Positions 1 to 6,262 of a DNA stretch of 10,197 nt are shown here, piece after piece. The stretch is from Bryobacterales bacterium (GTDB lineage Bacteria; Cyanobacteriota; Vampirovibrionia; Obscuribacterales; Obscuribacteraceae), in the NCBI GenBank assembly GCA_903970295.1, contig CAJCHQ010001027.1, positions 1 through 10,197 on the forward strand, read 5' to 3'. The notes beneath the pieces were generated by a model. It was given only the letters and a program-made list of their open reading frames with translations, had not been told where the DNA came from and did no database searches. The translations under genes were made by a program, and so were the position numbers. The number at the start of each line of letters is the position of its first letter. Positions within the stretch are counted from its first letter, which is position 1.

Positions 1-22
1 TTTTTCCGGGTGCGACTGGCGC

Positions 23-544
23 CTACATGCCTGCCGATGGAGCTGGTGCGCTGGTCGCTGCCGGCGTAGTTGAAGTTACATCACCCGGAGTTTGCAAGCG
101 GTTATCGGCACCAACTCCCATTGGTAAGCTCGCTCCACTAGCAGGAGTCGCAGCAGCACCTACCGGCGTGGACTTGATTTGCGACATATCGACAGGGTAG
201 AGCCTGTTTCCAGTTGTGCCTGTGTCCTGCAAGCCGGAAGCGTCAGCCAACTTTCGCGCTTCGGTCCGCAAGGACAGGGCATTTTGATCGGCCTGAGCAG
301 CTTTGAATTCAGCTTCAGCCGCCTTCAGCATCGCCTTGGCGGCAGACAATTGCTGTCTGGCTTGTTCGAGTTTGGATTTGGACATATCCACTCTCTGGGC
401 TGCTGACTGCAGTTCCGGAGAGACATCTTGGTTGGTTTGACCGGGTACGCCTGCAGCGTCTGCACCATAAGTGGTACCGGTCAACATTGTTGAAGAAAGT
501 ACGGCAGTACTAAAAGCGATACCAAAAAACTTTTGTAGATTCAT
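23..544 (-). CDS. Small secreted coiled-coil protein, function unknown
   Basis: This encodes 173 residues. I placed the start at the ATG at 544 because an AGGGG ribosome-binding site lies about 7 bases before it and the protein then opens with a signal peptide. An in-frame start at 568 would add eight residues before that signal and lacks this support. Residues 1-30 are a typical secretion signal (MNLQKFFGIA then a hydrophobic core), with likely cleavage near GADA-AG around residue 30. Residues about 44-101 are rich in Ala, Lys, Glu and Gln with heptad spacing and should form a helical coiled coil. The rest, to residue 173, is Ala/Pro/Thr/Ser/Gly-rich and probably disordered. No enzyme motif is visible. 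The protein is probably periplasmic or secreted. It lies alone on its strand, with its own promoter upstream. I do not recognise the family. Confidence 0.75.
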   Translation of the reverse strand: MNLQKFFGIAFSTAVLSSTMLTGTTYGADAAGVPGQTNQDVSPELQSAAQRVDMSKSKLEQARQQLSAAKAMLKAAEAEFKAAQADQNALSLRTEARKLADASGLQDTGTTGNRLYPVDMSQIKSTPVGAAATPASGASLPMGVGADNRLQTPGDVTSTTPAATSAPAPSAGM

Positions 545-593
545 AAAATTGCCCCTAACGTCACGCACAAAACAGAGAAGTTGACACGCTGAA

Positions 594-628
594 CAGCCGC
601 ATTATAAATCCTATTTCGGAAAGCGCAA
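594..628 (-). promoter_or_regulatory. Probable sigma-70-type promoter of the secreted coiled-coil gene
   Basis: On the minus strand, a perfect -10 box TATAAT (601-606) lies 16 bases downstream of TTGCGC (623-628), which matches three of six -35 positions. Transcription would start near 594, leaving a leader of about 50 bases before the ATG at 544. The strong -10 box and good position support it; the weak -35 box limits confidence. Confidence 0.5.
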
Positions 629-1057
629 CGCCTCTCGAAAACGGCTAGGGAAGCCCCGGCAAGAACAACGCCGCTTTCAGCTATACATAATGATAGATTC
701 GCATGGCCGATGTATATCTGATACCAAATTGCCACCATTCAGGTGTGCAAAATATAAGTTTCCTGCCGCATATTTTTTCAAGGTCAATTTGCAACTCAGC
801 AACACATTCGACTGATTGAAATAACGCATCAGCATCCGAAACCAGCGCTAGATGACACCACATATAGTGCCAAAGCCACTGCCTTCTAAAATCCCTTGCG
901 AATGTGTTTTGGATCACTCGCGCTCGTTCGCGATCGCTCTCGTCAACTCCGACACCAGGTGAAGACTTTCAGCAAGCCGACTGGTTAAACTGATCCAACC
1001 AGCCGACCTGCGTCTTGCCGCCGACTCAACGCCAGCCGTCTTTTAACATGGACTTCA

Positions 1058-1112
1058 CAAAGCAGAGTTGAGCAGAAAGGCTTCAAACGCTGATCTGCTT
1101 TGAGCTAAAGCC
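1058..1112. repeat. Inverted-repeat cluster upstream of the rpsA promoter
   Basis: CAAAGCAGA (1058-1066) is perfectly complementary to TCTGCTTTG (1094-1102), a 9-bp stem with a 27-base loop. An alternative, mutually exclusive fold pairs AGGCTTCAAA (from 1078) with TTTG and AAGCCT (ending at 1112), leaving a 5-base bulge. The cluster lies about 45 bases upstream of the rpsA -35 box, so it is not in the leader made from that promoter. It could be part of a small RNA, an upstream control site, or chance. Confidence 0.3.
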
Positions 1113-1157
1113 TGGTCGGAAAACTCTAAAGGATCACTTAAACCTTCGCAGAATATA

Positions 1158-1187
1158 TTGAAGTTATCTCTGCTATTGCCTTATAGT
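1158..1187 (+). promoter_or_regulatory. Probable rpsA promoter
   Basis: TTGAAG (1158-1163, four of six -35 positions) and TATAGT (1182-1187, five of six -10 positions) are separated by 18 bases. Transcription would start near 1194, giving an mRNA leader of about 220 bases before rpsA. In enterobacteria S1 represses its own synthesis through its leader. Whether this leader acts that way is inference only. Confidence 0.5.
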
Positions 1188-1413
1188 GTTAGTTTCGCCA
1201 CCAGCGGAAAAGTCTTTGCGTTAACTCGTTGCTACGGTACCAACCGCACCGAAGAGTAGACCAGAAGCCTATCCCGGCGATAAAAACGACTGATCTGGCA
1301 TGTTTCTTGGCCACTCAGCCGCTCAACCAATCATCGCCTGTCGAAGCCGATGCTGACCGACAAGAGACAGTGTCAATTACATCAGTCAAGGGAAAAGAGG
1401 AATCGACCGTTCC

Positions 1414-2556
1414 ATGCGAAAAGTTTTAGAGGTCAAAGGAGAATCCACCTCAGTGGCAGACAAGCAGTCAGAGTCAAGCAACGGCAAGTCAGAATTCGAG
1501 CGTCTCTTAGAGCAAACGCCTGATTTGAAGTTCGAGCAAGGCGATATAGTCGAAGGCATGGTAGTCCGCATCGAGCGTGACGGTGTCCTCGTCGATGTCG
1601 GCGGCAAGTCAGAAGGCTTCGTGCCAATTAAAGAGGTTTCCAACATACCGATCGATCGCGTTGAAGACGAAGTCAAAGTCGGCGACAAACGCGAGTTCTA
1701 CATCCTGAGAGAGGAAAACGAAAACGGTCAATTGACTCTTTCGCTCAAGCGCGTAGCTCAGGCGCGTGGTTGGGTGCTCTTGGAAGACCAGAAGAGAAAG
1801 GACGAGACGATTCGGGCCAAGATTTCTGCAGTCGTCAAAGGCGGCGTTGTCGTCGATGTCTACGGCTTGCGCGGTTTCGTACCAGCCAGCCAATTGCGCG
1901 TGAAAGGTACAACCCCAGAAGAATTGATCGGCATGGAAATTCCGATGAAGATTCTGGAAACGGATACCAAGCGCAACAAGCTCATTTTGAGCCAACGTTT
2001 GGCAGTACAAGAAGAGAAAGCTGCGCAACGCGAGAAAATTCTCAACACCCTGGAAGCAGGTCAAGTGGTCTCAGGCGAAGTAGTCCGTATCGCGGACTTC
2101 GGTGCCTTCATCGACCTCGGCGGTTTGGACGGTCTTCTGCCTATCTCAGAAATTTCATGGGAGCGTGTCTCGCACCCATCCGATGTTCTGAAGGTGGGAC
2201 AAGTGATCACCACCAAAGTGCTTAAAGTGGATCGTGACAAGGGTCACATCAGCTTGAGCTTGAAACAGATGCAGCCCGATCCGTGGAAAGAAATCGAAGA
2301 CAAATTCCAGGACGGACAAGTCGTTACAGGCACCGTCCGCAAAATTCAGAGCTTCGGCGCATTCGTTCAAATCTACCCAGGAGTTGATGCCCTTCTCCCA
2401 ACAGTAGAGATGTCCGAACAACCGAACGTCAAACCAGAAGAAATCGTCCAAGTTGGTCAAACCGTAAAAGCAATCATCAAAAAGTTCTCCCCCAAAGAAC
2501 ACAAGATCAGCCTGAGCTTGCGCGGCATGGACGTCAGCGACCTGATCGGCACCTGA
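1414..2556 (+). CDS. rpsA: 30S ribosomal protein S1 (four S1 repeats)
   Basis: This protein has 380 residues and binds mRNA on the small ribosomal subunit during translation initiation. Four S1 RNA-binding repeats are visible at about residues 41-113, 129-196, 214-284 and 298-371. Each follows the OB-fold pattern: G-x-V-x-G-x-V near the start, a GAFI or GVLV-type strand with a G-L-L-P or G-F-V-P turn, and an I-S-L-S-L ending. Repeat 3 (VVRIADFGAFIDLGG) is closest to the RNA-binding consensus. Repeats 1 and 2 (REFYILREENENGQLTLS, LRGFVPASQL) resemble cyanobacterial S1. The six-repeat enterobacterial protein is much longer. The start is uncertain: ATG 1414 has AGAGGA about 12 bases upstream, while an in-frame GTG at 1453 has AAGGAG 11 bases upstream and would remove 13 residues. 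The gene is followed by an intrinsic terminator and appears monocistronic. Confidence 0.93.
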   Translation: MRKVLEVKGESTSVADKQSESSNGKSEFERLLEQTPDLKFEQGDIVEGMVVRIERDGVLVDVGGKSEGFVPIKEVSNIPIDRVEDEVKVGDKREFYILREENENGQLTLSLKRVAQARGWVLLEDQKRKDETIRAKISAVVKGGVVVDVYGLRGFVPASQLRVKGTTPEELIGMEIPMKILETDTKRNKLILSQRLAVQEEKAAQREKILNTLEAGQVVSGEVVRIADFGAFIDLGGLDGLLPISEISWERVSHPSDVLKVGQVITTKVLKVDRDKGHISLSLKQMQPDPWKEIEDKFQDGQVVTGTVRKIQSFGAFVQIYPGVDALLPTVEMSEQPNVKPEEIVQVGQTVKAIIKKFSPKEHKISLSLRGMDVSDLIGT

Positions 2557-2581
2557 GTCCGACCTACCGCTCAATGAATTT

Positions 2582-2613
2582 ACAGCCGTGCTGTTGGCAC
2601 GGCTGTTTTCTTT
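2582..2613 (+). terminator. Intrinsic terminator of rpsA
   Basis: A perfect 10-bp stem, ACAGCCGTGC (2582-2591) and GCACGGCTGT (2597-2606), encloses a 5-base loop and runs into TTTTCTTT. It lies 26 bases after the rpsA stop codon. The opposite strand has no T run beside the stem, so it should work only for rpsA. Confidence 0.9.
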
Positions 2614-2626
2614 CCTAGCCGAATGC

Positions 2627-2662
2627 AAAAAATCACCCGCGAGGAAAAGCGCCTTCCCCACG
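2627..2662 (-). terminator. Candidate terminator of the GAF/HD gene
   Basis: Read on the minus strand, CGTGGGGAA (2662-2654) can pair with TTCCTCGCG (2646-2638) in a 9-bp stem with two G-T wobbles and a 7-base loop. A run of six T follows at 2632-2627, five bases beyond the stem. It lies about 30 bases after the stop codon of the minus-strand gene. The gap before the T run makes it weaker than the rpsA terminator. Confidence 0.45.
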
Positions 2663-2691
2663 CCAGCTCATTTACGACTCGCCGCTCGCCG

Positions 2692-5307
2692 TTAAAGCAC
2701 AGCCGGTACACGCTTCGTCATTATCGCCTGGACCAGCGACTGCACGAAAGTCGGATCATATTTCTTGCCCGCCTCTTCCACTAAACGTTGCTGCGCAGCC
2801 CCTGGCTCGAGTCCAGGTCCATACTTCATCGCACTGACGAGTGTGTGATAACCATTGGCAACAGCGACAACGCGAGCCTCTACGGGAATCTCAGCCCCTT
2901 TCAGTCCTTGCGGATAGCCCTCACCGTTGAATTCTTCCCTGTGCGTGAGCACAATTTGAGTCAAATGTTTGAGGTCGGGAAACGACTCGAGCAATTCAGC
3001 ACCAGCGATTGGATGCCGCATCACCGCGAGCAATTCGGGATCTTCAAGCTGTTCATCAGGCTTCTGCAAAAGCGAAGCGGGAGAACCTAGCTTACCGACA
3101 TCGTGCACGAGAGCGGCCTGCCGAATGACGTCGATCAGGTCCTGCGGCAATCCGGCTTCTTGAGCGATTGCCACGGCGTATTTTGCGGTTTGCATCGCGT
3201 GACCGTTTTGGAATGCGTCTTTCTGTTCGATTTCGTGGACCCAGCCATCGATTCGCCCGAGCATGCGCATGTCGAGACCGGGCGTGTTGAAAACATAATC
3301 ACTTCGTTCGTCTGTCGAAGCCATAAGCTTGTTCAATTTGGCTTTGGCCGCCGCTTCATCCATTTCAACAGGCGGGCCCTCGACAAAATCTTGAGCCGCC
3401 TCGGCTTTCTTTTCTTCTCTGTGGAATAGCCCTTTCGACGAGCTGGCGCGAGCCTTACCCAGCATGGCACCACCTAAGCCACCACGGGCGGGCACATTCG
3501 CCGGAGCCGCGATCGCATCCAGATCGCCCCAGGCACTGCCGGTTGTAGCGGGTTCGTCCGTACCCGGAGTGATCGGAGCCTTGAGAGAAGTGGCCGCTTT
3601 GCTGACTTCCGAAGCTCGGTTTTCGATAATTGTGCTTTCATTGCCTGCTCCCACTGCCGCCTTGATCGGTGTCACCGGGGCGGCGAGTGACTGCGGCGCA
3701 ACCGGTGCCGGAGCGGCTGGTTCGAGCAAAGCCGAGATGGAGTTGGACGCATTAGCGCTGAGGCTCTGCGGTGCTTGCACGGGATCGAGGTTGTCCCAGG
3801 TGGCGGCCGGGTCGCGTTCCGGGACTTTAGGCGGGGGCGTCTCAGCGGGAGCTTGTTCGGCTTGGCTGAAATCGGCGAAATCACCGAAATCGAGATTAGC
3901 GTAGGGGTCTGCGCCAGCGGCTCGCCCACCGGCTGTGGTGGCACCCGCTTCGGCTTGAGTCGCACTAACACCACCGAGAATGCCACCAAGCGACTTGTTC
4001 TCGTTTGTCGGTGGAGCAAAAGAATTTTGCGACGACGGAGTCGCTTGCGGTCCCCGAGATTGTACCGGCGTGATCGTCGGCTGTGCACCTGGAGCCACTG
4101 GCGGCGGAGCAGCTGGTAGTGACTGAGTTTCGCTGGCGGAAGGCGACGGATTAGGCGCCGATTGCGGTGGCACGGGTGGTGCCTGAGACGGGGCCGATGG
4201 TGGCTGAGCCTGGGCGGAAGGCGCCGGAGCTTTCGTCTGCGGCTCGACGGCTGGTTGTGTCACTGTGTCTTTGGCTTTGGACGGCGGAGCCGGGGCTTTG
4301 CGGGCAGATGGAATGGCTTGCTGTCCCAGAGCGCCTTTCAGGGCTCTTCTCACACCTTCGATTTTGGAGAAAGCATCCTGGGCGGCCACATTTGCGGGAG
4401 GCGTGACAATGCGTTGGTGCAATTGCATGATCGGCTCGCGAGCACGCTTCTCCGGAGCCAGTTTGACCAGAGCTTCGGCGACCTTGTCGGCCACGTTTTG
4501 CACCATGTCTATCTCACCGCGGGTCCAAGCGCGGCGATAATCACATTGCTGGAGAATGACACAACCATGAGTGGCTTCGGCACTGCGCAGGGCCACCCCG
4601 AGCAGAGATTTGACGCCAATGAATTGCAATTCTTCCTGCACTGGCGAGACATAGGAATTTTCCTGGCCCTCATAAAATCGCAAAGGCACAGTCGAAAGAA
4701 GCGTTTGAGCAACCACCGGTGAATCAGTTGTCGGCCAGCGATAATCCTGGCAACTCTGCACTTTCTCTTGCTGCCAGAACTCGAAGCATTTCCAACCGGC
4801 CTGATTGTCATCCGTGCAAATGAATAAACAACGACTGGCTTGCAAAACCTTGCCGAGAATATTGACGACCATGAAAAGCGCGTCACCGAAGCCCAGCGAA
4901 TAGGCCATGACGTTGCCGATCTCAACCAGGAACGTTTCGCGGAAAGTGTCGCGTTGCACGACATCGTTGATCTGCGCGTGACGAATGATATCGCTCAGCT
5001 CACCAAGGATGACGCGGATGATATTTACTTCTTCCTGGACAATATCACGGCGCCGGCTCAAGCTGAATGAACCGAGCATTCGTCCGTGCAGCATCAGGGG
5101 CACGGTCACACTTGGCAGCCCGACGAAATCTTCCGGATCCCCGGGGGCCTTGAATTCGCAAATAGAAGTGATGTTGTTGTCGAGAGGATTGCTCAACATG
5201 ATCTGGCAAGCGTCGGCACTGAATGTGTCGCCAAGCTCTTTGACCGTGGTCTCGAGGATCTTTTTCAGATCTCGGACACCAGTAAGTTTTTGAACCAGAT
5301 CGGTCAT
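2692..5307 (-). CDS. Tandem GAF-like, Pro/Ala-rich linker, degenerate HD-GYP domain protein
   Basis: This is an 871-residue, probably cytosolic signalling protein with no signal peptide or membrane segment. Residues about 5-112 form a short GAF-like domain and about 130-282 a second GAF domain (VGVKSLLGVAL-type strand, then a C-terminal helix). Residues about 335-650 are Pro/Ala/Ser/Gln-rich and look disordered. Residues about 690-865 form an HD-GYP-type domain with H703, H735-D736 (HDVGK), H765, H789 and GYPQGLKGAEIP (797-808). HD-GYP enzymes normally break down cyclic di-GMP. Here the expected HHE motif reads H-R-E (R790), the following DG reads NG (N794), and the final metal-binding Asp of the HD signature is N818 (AVANGY). 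Activity may therefore be reduced or lost. No good ribosome-binding site precedes the ATG at 5307, but no other Met occurs until residue 37. The ligand of the GAF domains is unknown. Confidence 0.85.
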   Translation of the reverse strand: MTDLVQKLTGVRDLKKILETTVKELGDTFSADACQIMLSNPLDNNITSICEFKAPGDPEDFVGLPSVTVPLMLHGRMLGSFSLSRRRDIVQEEVNIIRVILGELSDIIRHAQINDVVQRDTFRETFLVEIGNVMAYSLGFGDALFMVVNILGKVLQASRCLFICTDDNQAGWKCFEFWQQEKVQSCQDYRWPTTDSPVVAQTLLSTVPLRFYEGQENSYVSPVQEELQFIGVKSLLGVALRSAEATHGCVILQQCDYRRAWTRGEIDMVQNVADKVAEALVKLAPEKRAREPIMQLHQRIVTPPANVAAQDAFSKIEGVRRALKGALGQQAIPSARKAPAPPSKAKDTVTQPAVEPQTKAPAPSAQAQPPSAPSQAPPVPPQSAPNPSPSASETQSLPAAPPPVAPGAQPTITPVQSRGPQATPSSQNSFAPPTNENKSLGGILGGVSATQAEAGATTAGGRAAGADPYANLDFGDFADFSQAEQAPAETPPPKVPERDPAATWDNLDPVQAPQSLSANASNSISALLEPAAPAPVAPQSLAAPVTPIKAAVGAGNESTIIENRASEVSKAATSLKAPITPGTDEPATTGSAWGDLDAIAAPANVPARGGLGGAMLGKARASSSKGLFHREEKKAEAAQDFVEGPPVEMDEAAAKAKLNKLMASTDERSDYVFNTPGLDMRMLGRIDGWVHEIEQKDAFQNGHAMQTAKYAVAIAQEAGLPQDLIDVIRQAALVHDVGKLGSPASLLQKPDEQLEDPELLAVMRHPIAGAELLESFPDLKHLTQIVLTHREEFNGEGYPQGLKGAEIPVEARVVAVANGYHTLVSAMKYGPGLEPGAAQQRLVEEAGKKYDPTFVQSLVQAIMTKRVPAVL

Positions 5308-5497
5308 CTAAACAATATCGGTCTCTCGTCCGTCAACTGAACCACCATTTACGCCATCTGCCGAGCATTTAGCATTACTTCCTAAGTATCCCAAAATTGG
5401 TCGTTAATAAACAGACTCCAGTGGAGACAAGGTCCCGCGCCTTTTAGCAGCGCAACGATCTGCGCAAAAGCTCGACCAGTGCCCAATCAAGAAAGAT

Positions 5498-5514
5498 AGC
5501 TAAAAATCTTAGCT
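5498..5514 (-). terminator. Weak hairpin across the Nudix stop codon
   Basis: AGCTAA (5498-5503) and TTAGCT (5509-5514) form a 6-bp stem with a 5-base loop that overlaps the Nudix stop codon. On the minus strand it is followed by the T-rich ATCTTTCTTG. The stem is AT-rich, so termination would be weak at best and read-through into the downstream GAF/HD gene is possible. Confidence 0.25.
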
Positions 5515-6066
5515 GTCAGCGGAAAGACCGAGTGCCGACTTGGCCAGAGCAAATATTTCCACGACATTCTTGGCCAGTGGAATTTCGTTCATCTTGGCCA
5601 GGGGCACCCAGGCTACCGCGTGCACCTCTTCATTGCTGACCAGTGCGGGCAGCTCAATCTCACCCTGATCGTCACTAGTGACCACGGGCCTGCAAAGATA
5701 AACGATATCGACATGATAAACCTCACCGCTTTTCTCTACGGCGCGCACGGCGTGACTGCACAAGGGGCCTGGCAGTAAAAAAGCGTCAGGATCGCCTGTA
5801 TCCGGCAGGTTTTCACTCAAAATCTCGACCATCACCCCGGTTTCTTCCAAAATCTCCCGAATCACCGCCTCGTGAGGCAATTCATCATTTTCGACGTGAC
5901 CGCCAGGCGGTAGCCAGGCGCCGATGCGTTTGTGATGAATCAAGAGGGCATGAGAATTGGCAATGACCACTCCGCTTGCCGTCAAGTGCTGACCAAGTCT
6001 GTGCCTGACCGGCACGGGATGCAGAGAAAGCTTTTTAACAGGCGGCCTCGATGAGTTTGATTCCAT
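5509..6066 (-). CDS. Nudix family hydrolase
   Basis: Counted from the ATG at 6066, this is a 185-residue cytosolic enzyme of the family that cleaves nucleoside diphosphates linked to another group (X). The Nudix box is complete: G56, five residues, E62, seven residues, then REILEETGV (70-78), with the catalytic metal-binding glutamates E74 and E75. The core begins near residue 29 (TASGVVIAN) and ends near residue 175. The preceding WLPPGGHVE is typical of the ADP-ribose/mutator-like branch, but the substrate cannot be read from sequence. The frame is open further upstream to an ATG at 6228, which would add 54 residues. I prefer 6066 because the extra segment has no family match I recognise, a promoter candidate lies inside it, and a start at 6228 leaves only 34 bases to the divergent gene. 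Neither start has a clear ribosome-binding site. The next gene on the same strand begins about 200 bases downstream. Confidence 0.85.
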   Translation of the reverse strand: MESNSSRPPVKKLSLHPVPVRHRLGQHLTASGVVIANSHALLIHHKRIGAWLPPGGHVENDELPHEAVIREILEETGVMVEILSENLPDTGDPDAFLLPGPLCSHAVRAVEKSGEVYHVDIVYLCRPVVTSDDQGEIELPALVSNEEVHAVAWVPLAKMNEIPLAKNVVEIFALAKSALGLSADS

Positions 6067-6192
6067 GTTTTTCAAGGGTACGTTGAATAGGCCCCCTCTT
6101 GCAGGGACTGCCGCCCAGTCTAACGCATCCTCGCCAGCAAATTTTGCACTCGCAGGAGACGGGGCATCGGTCGGAAAATTTAGAAATTTCCG

Positions 6193-6221
6193 AGCATAGT
6201 CAGGGTTGCTATAGTGACCAA
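6193..6221 (-). promoter_or_regulatory. Candidate promoter of the Nudix gene
   Basis: On the minus strand, TTGGTC (6216-6221, three of six -35 positions) and TATGCT (6193-6198, four of six -10 positions) are exactly 17 bases apart. Transcription would start near 6186, about 120 bases before the preferred ATG at 6066. The spacing is ideal but both boxes are modest. Confidence 0.3.
6207..6215 (+). promoter_or_regulatory. Candidate extended -10 promoter of the DUF4129/MoxR operon
   Basis: TGCTATAGT (6207-6215) is an extended -10 element: TGn directly before TATAGT, the same hexamer used by the rpsA promoter candidate. A weak -35-like TTTCC lies about 17-18 bases upstream. Transcription would begin near 6222, about 40 bases before the first gene. 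It overlaps the divergent Nudix promoter candidate, so the two could exclude each other. Confidence 0.4.
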
Positions 6222-6262
6222 GGCACATAATGCGATGACGGAGGCGGCAAGCGTCCAGGGCG

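Larger units (their letters stand above)
545..1413. other. Gene-free intergenic region upstream of rpsA
   Basis: About 870 bases separate the divergent starts of the secreted-protein gene and rpsA. Short reading frames exist (for example 681-917 minus and 1229-1429 plus), but they use GTG or TTG starts, have atypical composition and show no recognisable domain. I found no tRNA, SRP RNA, tmRNA or RNase P signature. The region holds two promoter candidates (about 601-628 minus and 1158-1187 plus), an inverted-repeat cluster (1058-1112) and a short dyad CTGGTT/AACCAG near 980-1001. The stretch 630-1057 otherwise shows nothing I can assign. Confidence 0.6.

Noticed and set aside
541..738. 65-codon minus-strand frame running into the secreted-protein gene
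   Set aside because: It covers the promoter and ribosome-binding site of the real gene and has no protein-like features.
681..917. 78-codon minus-strand frame upstream of the secreted-protein gene
   Set aside because: It uses a GTG start, has unusual Trp/Cys/His-rich composition and no domain.
978..1003. Dyad CTGGTT/AACCAG as a possible tRNA or terminator element
   Set aside because: It has only 6 bp of stem and no T run, and no T-loop, anticodon arm or CCA-proximal acceptor stem can be built around it.
1229..1429. 66-codon plus-strand frame in the rpsA leader, overlapping the rpsA start
   Set aside because: It begins with TTG, has no ribosome-binding site and no recognisable motif, and overlaps rpsA in another frame. 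A leader peptide is possible but unsupported.
1609..2064. 151-codon frame antisense to rpsA
   Set aside because: It lies wholly opposite a strongly supported ribosomal protein gene and mirrors its codon usage.
4162..4722. 186-codon plus-strand frame opposite the GAF/HD gene
   Set aside because: The Arg/Trp/Gly-rich composition comes from the complement of Pro/Ala codons in the linker. It is a shadow frame, as is 3464-3904.
6066..6228. 54-residue N-terminal extension of the Nudix protein
   Set aside because: The frame is open, but it has no ribosome-binding site or recognisable sequence, contains a promoter candidate and would leave only 34 bases to the divergent gene.
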